64,000 nt of DNA. Origin: Rhizobium sp. 18065. Lineage in GTDB: Bacteria; Pseudomonadota; Alphaproteobacteria; Rhizobiales; Rhizobiaceae. Positions 18,902 to 26,913 of the stretch are shown in pieces (position 1 is the stretch's first letter; each line of letters starts with the position of its first letter). Both the position numbers and the translations under genes were made by a program. The notes beneath the pieces were generated by a model. That model worked only from the letters and a program-made list of their open reading frames with translations, did not search any database and was not told where the DNA came from. The stretch lies in NCBI RefSeq assembly GCF_902706095.1, contig NZ_CACSJP010000001.1, forward strand, positions 992,001 to 1,056,000, written 5' to 3'.

Positions 18902-19567
18902 TCAGTTCTGCGCAGGCGCAGCCGACAGCAGCGTCATGAAGAGGTCCAGCGCCCGATGCATGGCAGCATCAGGCGGCCCCTCCACCTGCCACTCCTTGAA
19001 ATGGCCGTCGATCCACATGCGCACCACGCCATAGATGAAGGCGCGCGATGACAGGATCAGATCGTCAGGTGCCACGCCGGCCCGCAGATCGCCCCGCGCC
19101 TGCGCTTCGGCGATAAGCGTAACCATCAACTGGCGAATCTCATCATTTTGCCGCACCAGCCGTTCGGAACCATGAAAGTCTATCAGCGAGCGTGAGTTGA
19201 CGATCTGAAAATGGGTGGGATTGGCGATCGCCCATTCCAGATAGCCAAGTCCAATAGCCCGCAATCTTGCCAGGGGCAGGTTACTTTCAATCTTTTCAAG
19301 GGCCGATTGCACGGCGTCCGTCAGTCTGGAAATTGCCTGCTCGGCGACGGCGGTCAGCAGCGCAGTCTTGTTGCTGAAATGGCGGAACGGTGCGCCCGGC
19401 GAAACGCCCGCCTTCTTCGCGACCTCCCGCACCGACAATTGTTCGATGCCCTTCTCCTCGATCAGTTCGATGGCAGCAGCAATGAGCGAATCCACTAGGT
19501 TGCCATGGTGGTAGGGCTTTCGCATCGGAGCATTGTGAGGAGCGGGCTTGGATGAATCGTTCGACAT
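18902..19567 (-). CDS. TetR/AcrR-family regulator
   Basis: A 221-residue repressor. The N-terminal helix-turn-helix is ELIEEKGIEQLSVREVAKKAGVSPGAPFRHF in character, with KPYHHGNL just before it, typical of the TetR subgroup carrying the WHG ligand domain. The C-terminal domain contains IANPTHFQIVNSRSL. Starting at 19567 gives MSNDSSKPAPHN. It is divergent from a membrane protein gene, and two perfect 19-bp palindromes lie in the 111-bp space between them, so autoregulation and control of that gene are very likely. The ligand is unknown. Confidence 0.92.
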   Translation of the reverse strand: MSNDSSKPAPHNAPMRKPYHHGNLVDSLIAAAIELIEEKGIEQLSVREVAKKAGVSPGAPFRHFSNKTALLTAVAEQAISRLTDAVQSALEKIESNLPLARLRAIGLGYLEWAIANPTHFQIVNSRSLIDFHGSERLVRQNDEIRQLMVTLIAEAQARGDLRAGVAPDDLILSSRAFIYGVVRMWIDGHFKEWQVEGPPDAAMHRALDLFMTLLSAAPAQN

Positions 19568-19595
19568 GAAACAAGCATAGCAGGTGATCACGATT

Positions 19596-19614
19596 ATGTA
19601 ATCGTCGATTACAT
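19596..19614. promoter_or_regulatory. TetR operator 1 (perfect 19-bp palindrome)
   Basis: ATGTAATCG-T-CGATTACAT, an exact palindrome around a central T, 29 bases before the TetR start codon. Confidence 0.85.
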
Positions 19615-19636
19615 TCATTGCGTCTGAATGCTTATG

Positions 19637-19655
19637 ATGTAATCAATGATTACAT
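19637..19655. promoter_or_regulatory. TetR operator 2 (perfect 19-bp palindrome)
   Basis: ATGTAATCA-A-TGATTACAT, sharing the ATGTAATC/GATTACAT arms with operator 1. Centre-to-centre distance is 41 bp, about four helical turns, so both dimers face the same side of the DNA. Confidence 0.85.
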
Positions 19656-19678
19656 AGTAGGTGATGAGGAGCTTGGTG

Positions 19679-20287
19679 ATGAAAAGTGCGCTTGAAGGAT
19701 GGAAACTGACCCTGTTGCTGGTGGGGGCATTGCTGATCATGACTGCGGTTGCGCTGGCTCTCGCGGCCAACCCGGTGGAGGCTTCGCGTCTTGTGATCCG
19801 CTCGACGGCGCGCTGTTCGGTGGCCCTGTTTCTTGCGGCCTTCACGGCCTCATCGCTGGTCCGTTTGGTGCCCATTCGCATCACGCACTGGCTGTCGCGC
19901 AACCGCCGTTATCTCGGCCTCGCCTTCGCCGCCTCTCACACGATTCACCTGATGGCTATCATTTCACTGGCCACACAGGATCAAGTACTGTTCTGGCAGT
20001 TGACCAACTACGGCACGCTGGTGAGCGGTGGTCTGGCCTATGTCTTTATCTTTGCCATGGCGGCGACATCCTTCGACCGCACGGCGGCAATGCTCGGTTC
20101 GCGCCTATGGTGCCTGCTTCATGGCGCCGGTGCCTGGTATATCTGGACGTCCTTTGTCGTCACCTTCGGCAAGCGTTTTGTGATGGATACCGCCTACCTT
20201 CCGGCCATGGTGTTGATCTTCCTAGCACTTGCGATCAAGCTGTTTGCCCGGTTGCGCGGTTCGCGGACTAAATCCGCGCCAGCCTGA
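19679..20287 (+). CDS. ferric-reductase-like transmembrane protein
   Basis: A 202-residue integral membrane protein with about six helices. The segment RRYLGLAFAASHTIHLMAI, with two histidines on one helix, and a further His in CLLHGAGAWYIWTSF resemble the heme-binding core of the ferric reductase-like/MsrQ transmembrane domain. It probably carries heme b and shuttles electrons across the inner membrane; the partner is not encoded next to it. The ATG at 19679 follows GAGGAG; an upstream GTG at 19661 is less likely. It is divergent from the TetR gene and should be repressed through the two operators. Confidence 0.75.
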   Translation: MKSALEGWKLTLLLVGALLIMTAVALALAANPVEASRLVIRSTARCSVALFLAAFTASSLVRLVPIRITHWLSRNRRYLGLAFAASHTIHLMAIISLATQDQVLFWQLTNYGTLVSGGLAYVFIFAMAATSFDRTAAMLGSRLWCLLHGAGAWYIWTSFVVTFGKRFVMDTAYLPAMVLIFLALAIKLFARLRGSRTKSAPA

Positions 20288-20296
20288 GCGTGGTGG

Positions 20297-20335
20297 CAAA
20301 CAAAAATATGCCGCGGCGGATCGCTCCGTCGCGGC
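20297..20335 (-). terminator. intrinsic terminator of the peroxiredoxin gene
   Basis: Read on the minus strand, an 11-bp stem (one G-T pair; arms 20325-20335 and 20310-20320, loop of four) is followed by ATATTTTTGTTTG. It lies 23 bases after the peroxiredoxin stop codon. Confidence 0.8.
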
Positions 20336-20357
20336 TCAATATGCGGACGCACAGATA

Positions 20358-20843
20358 TCAGAGCTGTTTGATCATCGCCGCCGCCGCCGAGACGGTTGCC
20401 TGGCCGGGGTTTTCCTCGACATTCAGGCTCTTGAGCACGCCATCCTCGACCAGCATCGAGTAACGCTTGGAGCGCACGCCGAGCGCGCCGGCCGACAGAT
20501 CCGCGTCAAGGCCGAGCGCCTTGGTAAAGGAAGCGTCCCAGTCGGCGAGGAAGTGGATCTTGCCAAGGCCGCCGGTATGCTGCGCCCAGGCACCCATCAC
20601 ATGCCAGTCATTGACGGAAATCACGGCGATATCATCGACGCCGCGGGCAAGGATCTGGTCGCGGTTTTCCAGGTAGCCGGGCAGGTGGTTGAGCGTGCAG
20701 GTCGGCGTGAAAGCACCCGGAACGGCAAACACAACGACCTTCTTGCCGGCAAACAGCTGTTCGGTGGTGGTTTCCACCGGGCCATCGGCCGTCTTTTCCT
20801 TGAAGGTGGCCGTGGGCAGCTTGTCGCCAATTGCAATCGTCAT
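20358..20843 (-). CDS. peroxiredoxin (Prx5/AhpE-like, 1-Cys or glutaredoxin-type)
   Basis: A 161-residue peroxiredoxin with the active-site motif PGAFTPTCTLNHLPGY, whose single Cys is the peroxidatic residue. The start MTIAIGDKLPTATF is that of the Prx5 subfamily, which reduces hydrogen and alkyl peroxides with glutathione/glutaredoxin or thioredoxin. No second resolving Cys is obvious in the chain. The gene is single, with a ribosome binding site GAGGAG before the ATG at 20843 and its own terminator downstream. Confidence 0.95.
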   Translation of the reverse strand: MTIAIGDKLPTATFKEKTADGPVETTTEQLFAGKKVVVFAVPGAFTPTCTLNHLPGYLENRDQILARGVDDIAVISVNDWHVMGAWAQHTGGLGKIHFLADWDASFTKALGLDADLSAGALGVRSKRYSMLVEDGVLKSLNVEENPGQATVSAAAAMIKQL

Positions 20844-20919
20844 GAAATTCTCCTCGCTTTAAGGTGCGCGCACCGGCGTCAGGCTCGGTGCATCGTCGTG
20901 GTGGAAATATAGAAGCGGG

Positions 20920-21792
20920 TCAATCAAAGGCAAGCGTGGTTTCCATCGCCCTCCCAGCCGCTAGCACCAGAATGCCCCAGTGCTTGCCGGTCAGCGTGTA
21001 GGTCTTCGGCAGCTTGCCGATCGGCACCGACACCTGGACCTTGCCGTCCTCGAGGATTTCGGCCTTGCCATCGAGAAACACGTGGCCGCTCGGGCCGCTG
21101 ACGAATACCTGGGGCGCCTGCGTTCCGGCCGGCAGGCGCAGCGTCAGGTCGAGCTGCTTGAGGTCGCTCCGCATCGCATAGTGGGTCACGGCAAAATCAT
21201 CGGACGGCGCTTCCGGCAGGCGCTGCCTCGCCGCCGAGATCATTGCGACTTCCTCAGCCACGGCCGCGTCGCCGCTGCTCAGCGCGACGGTCAGGTCCGC
21301 CTGGAACGGGATGCAGATATTCTTGCACACGCCGATGAAAGCGTTGACAGTCAGTGTGTCGGCGCCGGCGCCCACACCGGCAATCACCAGCGGCAATGTC
21401 ACAGCATGATCGTAGCCGACATCGCGCATGCCGCTGTTGTCGAGCACTTTCGGCACGGGAAAGCCGATGCTTTCGATCGCGGCTGTACTTCCCGGTGGAA
21501 GCGTCAGTGCCGGCGGAATGCCGACATCGCCGGGTTCCTTCCAATAGGTGATCCAGCCGGGATTGGGCTCGATCACCAGGGCACCCTCGCGCCGGCCATC
21601 GGGATCGGCGGGCAGCAGGACGAGGCGCATGCGTCCACCCTCATTGACTGCCCAGTCACTGCTCACAGCGTGAGCATCGCCGACGGGTAGCGCCAGGGTT
21701 GCAAGTGCAAGTCCGAGTCCAAGTCCGAGCCCAAGTGTGAGCCGGAGAAAGGGCAGGTTCAAGCTGTGGCGGGTCTCGTGCATCATGGCCAT
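20920..21792 (-). CDS. secreted DsbD N-terminal-domain-like protein
   Basis: A 290-residue exported protein. An N-terminal signal sequence with an unusual alternating Leu-Gly run ([17 protein letters not shown]) precedes a periplasmic domain that holds [15 protein letters not shown] and [16 protein letters not shown]. The C-x3-C pair is the redox pair of the DsbD alpha domain, which receives electrons from the membrane part of DsbD. No membrane or thioredoxin-like C-terminal part follows, so this is a stand-alone domain. Starts at 21792, 21786 or 21783 are all possible. The signal region is encoded by about seven copies of a hexamer. Its 5' end lies only about 160 bp from the divergent YqgE start. 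Confidence 0.82.
   Translation of the reverse strand: MAMMHETRHSLNLPFLRLTLGLGLGLGLALATLALPVGDAHAVSSDWAVNEGGRMRLVLLPADPDGRREGALVIEPNPGWITYWKEPGDVGIPPALTLPPGSTAAIESIGFPVPKVLDNSGMRDVGYDHAVTLPLVIAGVGAGADTLTVNAFIGVCKNICIPFQADLTVALSSGDAAVAEEVAMISAARQRLPEAPSDDFAVTHYAMRSDLKQLDLTLRLPAGTQAPQVFVSGPSGHVFLDGKAEILEDGKVQVSVPIGKLPKTYTLTGKHWGILVLAAGRAMETTLAFD
21702..21743. repeat. hexanucleotide tandem repeat in the DsbD-like signal peptide
   Basis: About seven imperfect units of the type CAAGTC/CGAGTC (plus strand) encode the Leu-Gly/Leu-Ala alternation. Units are in frame, so copy-number change would lengthen or shorten the hydrophobic core without a frameshift. Confidence 0.6.
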
Positions 21793-21949
21793 CGGCTCTA
21801 GAGGATCGCCCGGCGGCTTGCCAGTCACGGTTATGAAATTGTCATCATTTTCGGTTGATCGCAAAGCCCTTCTGCCCCATCTTGAAGGGGAGGGCCTTTT
21901 AATCCACGCATCCGGTCCATTGCCCATGGGCAAGTTGAGGGAGGCAGGC

Positions 21950-22555
21950 ATGGCTTTGTCATCGATCAAGGGAGAACGGGAACGCGGCTTTCTCGACGGC
22001 CAGTTCCTGATTGCGATGCCCGGAATGCCGGACGGCAATTTTGCCCGTTCGGTCGTTTATATCTGCGCGCATTCCTCGGCCGGAGCCATGGGCTTCATCA
22101 TCAACCGCGCGCAGGCCGTGACCTTTGCCGATATCCTGCTGCATCTCGAACTGATCGATCGCAACGATGCGATCATGCTGCCCGATCATGCCCGGCATTT
22201 CCCCATCCAGTGCGGCGGCCCGGTCGAGCAGAGCCGTGGCTTCGTGCTGCATTCCGACGACTATCTGTCCGACAGCAGCATTCCGGTCAGCGACGATATT
22301 TCCCTGACGGCCACGCTCGATATCGTCCGCGCCATCTCCGACGGCCGCGGCCCGCGCCACGCCACCATGCTGCTCGGTTATGCCGGCTGGGGCGCCGGCC
22401 AGCTTGAACTCGAGATCGGCAACAATGGCTGGCTCAACTGCCCCGCCAGCGAGGAGCTGATCTTCGACCGCTCACTCGACAACAAATACGAGCGGGCGCT
22501 GTCCCTGATGGGCATCAACCCGGCCATGCTGTCGATGGATGCGGGACACGCGTGA
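21950..22555 (+). CDS. YqgE/AlgH family protein
   Basis: A 201-residue cytosolic protein of the UPF0301 family. It shows [46 protein letters not shown], and the near-terminal [14 protein letters not shown], all hallmarks of YqgE. AlgH was named for an alginate regulator in Pseudomonas, but the molecular role is not established. The ATG at 21950 has GAGGGAGG upstream, while the longer open frame from 21737 overlaps the divergent DsbD-like gene and is not conserved. Confidence 0.93.
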   Translation: MALSSIKGERERGFLDGQFLIAMPGMPDGNFARSVVYICAHSSAGAMGFIINRAQAVTFADILLHLELIDRNDAIMLPDHARHFPIQCGGPVEQSRGFVLHSDDYLSDSSIPVSDDISLTATLDIVRAISDGRGPRHATMLLGYAGWGAGQLELEIGNNGWLNCPASEELIFDRSLDNKYERALSLMGINPAMLSMDAGHA

Positions 22556-22568
22556 AGGTTGTCGCAAT

Positions 22569-22602
22569 GGTCTGCCTGATTGGTGCTTGCACCGATCAGA
22601 CC
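22569..22602. other. imperfect hairpin between yqgE and the LysE gene
   Basis: GGTCTG...CAGACC with an inner CTGATTGGTGC/GCACCGATCAG stem. There is no T-run, so it may be an operator or an mRNA structure before the LysE-family gene. Confidence 0.3.
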
Positions 22603-22658
22603 GGCAGGCCACAATCGCGAAGTCCGGCCAAAGGGCCGGATCCAGCCGGAATTGCCCC

Positions 22659-23294
22659 ATGCCCTCGATCGATATCCTGCTTGCCTTCATGCTGACCACC
22701 GCGGTCTTCGCCTTCATCCCGGGGCCGGCCATGCTTTACGTCGCCGCGCGCACGCTGGCTGCGGATCGGCGCGCCGGGCTTATGGCGACGCTGGGCATCC
22801 ATATCGGTTGTTACGTGCATGTGATCGCCGCCGCCGCCGGCCTGTCGATCCTGTTTCATCTGGTGCCGACGCTGTATCTCGCGGTCAAGCTCGCCGGTGC
22901 GGCCTATCTGATTTTTCTCGGCATCCGCATGTTCCGCGCCAGCCGTCAGGCCGCCGGCGGAACCACTCCCGCGTTCGAGAAGAAATCGGCCGCGCAGGCC
23001 TTTGCCGAAAGCATTCTGGTCGAGGTCCTCAATCCCAAGACGGCGATCTTCTTCCTTGCCTTCCTGCCGCAATTCGTCGATGCGGCGGCAGGCTTCCCCG
23101 TCTGGCTGCAGTTCCTCATCCTCGGAACAGTGGTCAATCTGATGTTCTCGTTTGCCGACGTGGTCTGCGTGCTTGCCGCCGGCCTCGTGACAAAGCGGCT
23201 GGCGCGGATTTCGTCGCTTCAGCGCAATCTGCAAAGAGCAGGTGGCGCGGTGCTGGTCGGCCTCGGCCTGCACGTCGCCTTCCAGCGCAGCTGA
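22659..23294 (+). CDS. LysE/RhtB-family amino acid exporter
   Basis: A 211-residue membrane protein of about six helices. It starts MPSIDILLAFMLTTAVFAFIPGP, with the conserved PGPAMLYVAARTL, then the GAAYLIFLGIRMFR block and the conserved EVLNPKTAIFFLAFLPQFV. LysE/RhtB proteins export basic or neutral amino acids and homoserine lactones; the substrate here is not predictable. It is 103 bp after yqgE and convergent with the c-di-GMP gene. Confidence 0.93.
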   Translation: MPSIDILLAFMLTTAVFAFIPGPAMLYVAARTLAADRRAGLMATLGIHIGCYVHVIAAAAGLSILFHLVPTLYLAVKLAGAAYLIFLGIRMFRASRQAAGGTTPAFEKKSAAQAFAESILVEVLNPKTAIFFLAFLPQFVDAAAGFPVWLQFLILGTVVNLMFSFADVVCVLAAGLVTKRLARISSLQRNLQRAGGAVLVGLGLHVAFQRS

Positions 23295-23320
23295 TCATCG
23301 AGAGACGAGAAAGCCGGCCC

Positions 23321-26239
23321 TTACGCCCGCTTCATCAGCGGAAAGCGTTCCTTCAACAGCCGCAGCACTGATTCCGAGCCGAGCGGCGGCCCGAACAGGA
23401 AGCTCTGGCCGAAATCGCAGCCCATCTTGGCAAGCTCGGCTGCATCCTGGTCGGTCTCGATGCCTTCCGCCACAACCTGCATCTCCAGCCCGCGCGCCAT
23501 GGCAACGACGGATTTGAGCAGGATAGAACGTTTTTCCGACTGGTCGCAGACCAGCGCCTTGTCGAGTTTGATCGTATCGAACGGAAAACGCGTCAGGTAG
23601 GCGAGCGAGGAATAGCCGGTGCCGAAATCGTCGAGGGCCAGGCTGATCCCGGTCTCCTTCAGCTTCTCCAGCATCAGGCGGGCCTGTTCCGGATTTTCCA
23701 TGACGACGGATTCGGTCAGTTCCAGCTTGATCCGCTTCGGGTCGCACTGGGTCTTGGCGAGCATCGCGCGCACATCGTTGTAGATCTCGCTCGAGATCAA
23801 CTGCGCCGAGGACAGGTTGACCGACAGGAAGATCGGCAATTCGCCGGTCTGTCGCTCCCAGTCCATCAGATCGGTCGTCGACCGTTCCAGCGCGAACATG
23901 CCGAGCGGTTCGATCAGGTCCGACATTTCTGCGATCGGGATGAATTCCGACGGCGAAATGCTGCCGCGCTTGGGGTGGTCCCAGCGCATCAGGGCTTCGA
24001 AACCGGCGATCTCGCCATTGGCCAGCTTGACGATCGGCTGATAGGCCATCGTCAGTTCCTTGCGCTCGATGGCGCGGCGAAGATCGGTTTCCAGCTGCAG
24101 CCGGTCGGTGCTGACGCTGCGGAAGGCAGGACGGAACGGCTCGACCTTGTTGCCGCCACCGCGCTTGGCCCGGTACATCGCAAGCTCCGCATCCGACAGC
24201 AGGCTCGCTGCACTTTCCTGCTGGTCGACCCAGGACACCAGGCCGATCGAGGCGGTCAGCACGATTTCGCGATTGGCGAAATTGAGTGGCACCATGATCG
24301 CCTTGGAAACAGCGTCGGCAAAATCGGCAACCTTGGCCGGATCGCGTTCGGAGACCAGGATCAGGCCGAATTCGTCACCGGAAAGCCTGGCCAATGTATC
24401 CTGCGGCTTCAACAGGCGGCGCAGGCGCCGCGTGATCGCGATCAGGATATTGTCGCCGGCGGCGATGCCGAGGCTGTCGTTGACCTGCTTGTAGCGGTCG
24501 ATATCGATGGCGAGAACCGTCGGCCGCACCGTTTCCGATGTGCCTGCCAGCGACAGCACGCTCTGCAACCGGTCGAGGAAGACCTCCCGGTTGGGAAGCC
24601 CGGTCAGGTTGTCATGCATCGCATCGGTGAGCAGGCGGTCGATCGAGTTCTTCTGTTCGGTCACGTCGATGATCGTGCCGACGCAGCGGATCACTTCGCC
24701 ATTCGAGCCGAGCACCGGCCGGGCGCGGATCTTCAGCCAGTGGAAATGACCATCTTCGGCACGGATGCGGAATTCGTGGCTCAGACGGCCCTTGCGGTGT
24801 TCGAGCAGCACGTCGAGCGTGGCGCGGAAACGGTCTCGGTCGTCGGGATGCAGGCGCGGCAGCCAGTTGCGCGCCGGTCCATGCATCGTGCCGGGCGAAA
24901 GCCCGAGCCGCACCGAGACATCCGGGCTGGTGACGACGCGGTCGCGCGCCACGTCCCAGTCCCATACGGTATCGCCGGACCCGGTCAACGCCAGAGACTG
25001 CCGCTCGAGGTCTGAAAACAGACCCTGCTGATAGGCGCCGCCGGCAAAGGCATGCTGCATGACGGTGAAGCCGATCAGCAGAACGATCAGGACGAGGCCG
25101 CCGCCCAGCGCCGGCTGGATGATGTCGTTGTCGAGCCGGCCGGTCACGGTCAGCCAGCCGCCGAACAGCCAGACCATGATCAGCGCCCAGGTCGGCACCA
25201 GCAGGATGGCCCGGTCATAGCGGTTGATGCCGAGATAGATGATCAGGCCGATCCCGGCCGTCGCGGTCAGCGCGAAGGAGAGACGCGCTATGCCGGACGC
25301 GATCGACGGGTCGTAGATCGCGACACCGAAAAGCAGGGCAAGACCGAGGATCCAGGCAAACGTCGCATAGCCGAGATGGACATGCCAGCGATTGAGATTG
25401 AGATAGGTGAAGAGGAAGATCACGAGCGAGGATGCGAGCGCTACTTCCGCACTGGCCCGCCATATGCGCGTGTCGCCGGAGGTGATGCTGATCAGCTTTT
25501 CGAGAAAGCCGAAATCGACGCATATGTAAGCGAGCACGGCCCATGCCAGCGCCGCCGCCGCCGGCAGCATCGAGGTGCCCTTGACGACGAAGAGGATGGT
25601 CAGGAACACCGCGAGCAGGCCGGCAATGCCGAGCACGATGCCGCGGTAGAGTGTGAACGCGTTGACCGTGTCCTTGTAGGCGTCCGGTTCCCACAGATAG
25701 ATCTGCGGCAGGTTCGGTGTCGCCAGTTCGGCGACGAAGGTAATCACGGCGCCCGGATTGAGCGTGATGCGGAAGACGTCGGCATCGGGGCTGGCGACGC
25801 GGTCGAGCGCAAAGCCTTCCGACGGCGTGATCGCCATGATGCGCTGAGAGCCGAGATCCGGCCAGAATATCCGCGAGCCGGCCAGGCGGAAATGCGGCGC
25901 GACGATGACGCGCTCCAGCTGTTCCTCCGAGACATTGGCAAGCGCAAACACCGCCCAGTCGCCCTGATGTTCGGGGGTGCTGGAGCGTACCTCGATGCGC
26001 CGGCGGATACCGTCGGTGCCGGCAGCCGTCGAAACCTGGAAGGCCTCGCCCTGGTTGGTGTAGATTTCCGTTGTTGCGGTCAGGTCGAGCGCGTTGTCGT
26101 CGCGGGCGATCTTCACCGGCTCGACGGCATGGGCCAGGGGGGCAAATAGCGATGCAAACAGGGATGCAAGCAACAAAGTGACGACGAACGGCAATTGCGA
26201 ACGGCCGGCCTTCGGGGTGTTATTCCAGAAACGCGTCAT
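23321..26239 (-). CDS. 7TM-DISM-PAS-GGDEF-EAL cyclic-di-GMP phosphodiesterase/cyclase
   Basis: A 972-residue inner-membrane signalling protein. Order: signal anchor (1-38), extracytoplasmic 7TMR-DISMED2-like domain (40-195), seven helices (197-397), PAS (about 415-530), GGDEF (540-700), EAL (715-970). The EAL motifs look complete: FEALMRWDH, LSVNLSSAQL, LELTESVV, LDDFGTGYSSLAYL, IKLDKAL and VVAEGIET, so c-di-GMP hydrolysis is expected. The cyclase signature is SGDEF, not GGDEF, and the inhibitory RxxD site reads KPQD, so cyclase output may be weak or regulatory. The start at 26239 overlaps the stop of the GNAT gene (ATGA), so the two are co-translated. Confidence 0.93.
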   Translation of the reverse strand: MTRFWNNTPKAGRSQLPFVVTLLLASLFASLFAPLAHAVEPVKIARDDNALDLTATTEIYTNQGEAFQVSTAAGTDGIRRRIEVRSSTPEHQGDWAVFALANVSEEQLERVIVAPHFRLAGSRIFWPDLGSQRIMAITPSEGFALDRVASPDADVFRITLNPGAVITFVAELATPNLPQIYLWEPDAYKDTVNAFTLYRGIVLGIAGLLAVFLTILFVVKGTSMLPAAAALAWAVLAYICVDFGFLEKLISITSGDTRIWRASAEVALASSLVIFLFTYLNLNRWHVHLGYATFAWILGLALLFGVAIYDPSIASGIARLSFALTATAGIGLIIYLGINRYDRAILLVPTWALIMVWLFGGWLTVTGRLDNDIIQPALGGGLVLIVLLIGFTVMQHAFAGGAYQQGLFSDLERQSLALTGSGDTVWDWDVARDRVVTSPDVSVRLGLSPGTMHGPARNWLPRLHPDDRDRFRATLDVLLEHRKGRLSHEFRIRAEDGHFHWLKIRARPVLGSNGEVIRCVGTIIDVTEQKNSIDRLLTDAMHDNLTGLPNREVFLDRLQSVLSLAGTSETVRPTVLAIDIDRYKQVNDSLGIAAGDNILIAITRRLRRLLKPQDTLARLSGDEFGLILVSERDPAKVADFADAVSKAIMVPLNFANREIVLTASIGLVSWVDQQESAASLLSDAELAMYRAKRGGGNKVEPFRPAFRSVSTDRLQLETDLRRAIERKELTMAYQPIVKLANGEIAGFEALMRWDHPKRGSISPSEFIPIAEMSDLIEPLGMFALERSTTDLMDWERQTGELPIFLSVNLSSAQLISSEIYNDVRAMLAKTQCDPKRIKLELTESVVMENPEQARLMLEKLKETGISLALDDFGTGYSSLAYLTRFPFDTIKLDKALVCDQSEKRSILLKSVVAMARGLEMQVVAEGIETDQDAAELAKMGCDFGQSFLFGPPLGSESVLRLLKERFPLMKRA

Positions 26240-26847
26240 GAAGCTGCTTTGCCGTTCCGTGTCTTCTGGTCTCTTATTTTGGAAAACAGCATGTGATCGC
26301 GCCACTGTCCGTTGATTTTCAGATATTCGCGCAAGAGACCTTCTCGCTCAAATCCCGATTTTTCGAGTAGCCGTATGCTGCTGACATTGTCCGGAATACA
26401 GGCTGCTTCAATTCGGTGCAACTCAAGTGGCCCGAAGATGTAGGGAATAGCCAATTGAAGTGCGGCAAACATATGGCCTTTTCCCGCATGACGCTCGCCC
26501 ATCCAGTATCCGATCATGCAGCTTTGCGCAGCACCGCGGCGGATCAGGCCGATCGTCAGTCCGCCGATCAGTGTTTCGTCATCGCGAGAAAACAGCAGGA
26601 ATGGCACAGCCAGGCCGGAGTGAAATTCCTGTTCATTACGGATCACCCGCTGTCGATAGGACCGTTCGGTCAGCTCGTCCGAACGCCAGCTCGGCTCCCA
26701 TGGCTGCAGGAAGGCGCGGCTGTCGCGGCGGATTTCATGCCACTGGTCGAAGTCGCGGTAGCGGGGCAGGCGCAGCAGATGCCGTTCGCTGGTCAGCTCC
26801 GGTGGCTCCGGCTGCCGGGACAGAAACCGAAACACCGAGCGCGTCAT
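26236..26847 (-). CDS. GNAT N-acetyltransferase of the RimJ/RimL type
   Basis: A 203-residue acetyltransferase. It starts with LTSERHLLRLPRYRDFDQWHE, has IGGLTIGLIRRGAAQSCMIGYWMGERHAGKGHM in the acetyl-CoA binding core (the R/Q-x-x-G-x-G/A region appears as RHAGKG), and ends with NVSSIRLLEKSGFEREGLLREYLKING, the typical RimJ C-terminal segment. RimJ-like enzymes acetylate the N-terminus of ribosomal protein S5. The stop codon overlaps the start of the c-di-GMP gene. A terminator separates it from the upstream peptidase gene, so the GNAT/c-di-GMP pair has its own promoter. Confidence 0.88.
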   Translation of the reverse strand: MTRSVFRFLSRQPEPPELTSERHLLRLPRYRDFDQWHEIRRDSRAFLQPWEPSWRSDELTERSYRQRVIRNEQEFHSGLAVPFLLFSRDDETLIGGLTIGLIRRGAAQSCMIGYWMGERHAGKGHMFAALQLAIPYIFGPLELHRIEAACIPDNVSSIRLLEKSGFEREGLLREYLKINGQWRDHMLFSKIRDQKTRNGKAAS

Positions 26848-26851
26848 ATGC

Positions 26852-26892
26852 CGTCCCCAAAAGCAAAGCGCCGGCGGTTCAATACCGCCGGC
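26852..26892 (-). terminator. intrinsic terminator of the thrC-M16 operon
   Basis: On the minus strand GCCGGCGGT pairs with ACCGCCGGC (26870-26892, loop of five), followed by GCTTTGCTTTTGG. It lies between the M16 stop and the GNAT start. Confidence 0.78.
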
Positions 26893-26913
26893 ATATCAAG
26901 TTTCGTGCTCGTT

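Noticed and set aside
22569..22602. Riboswitch for the LysE exporter
   Set aside because: Only one short imperfect hairpin; no conserved riboswitch core (lysine, guanidine or other) could be recognised.
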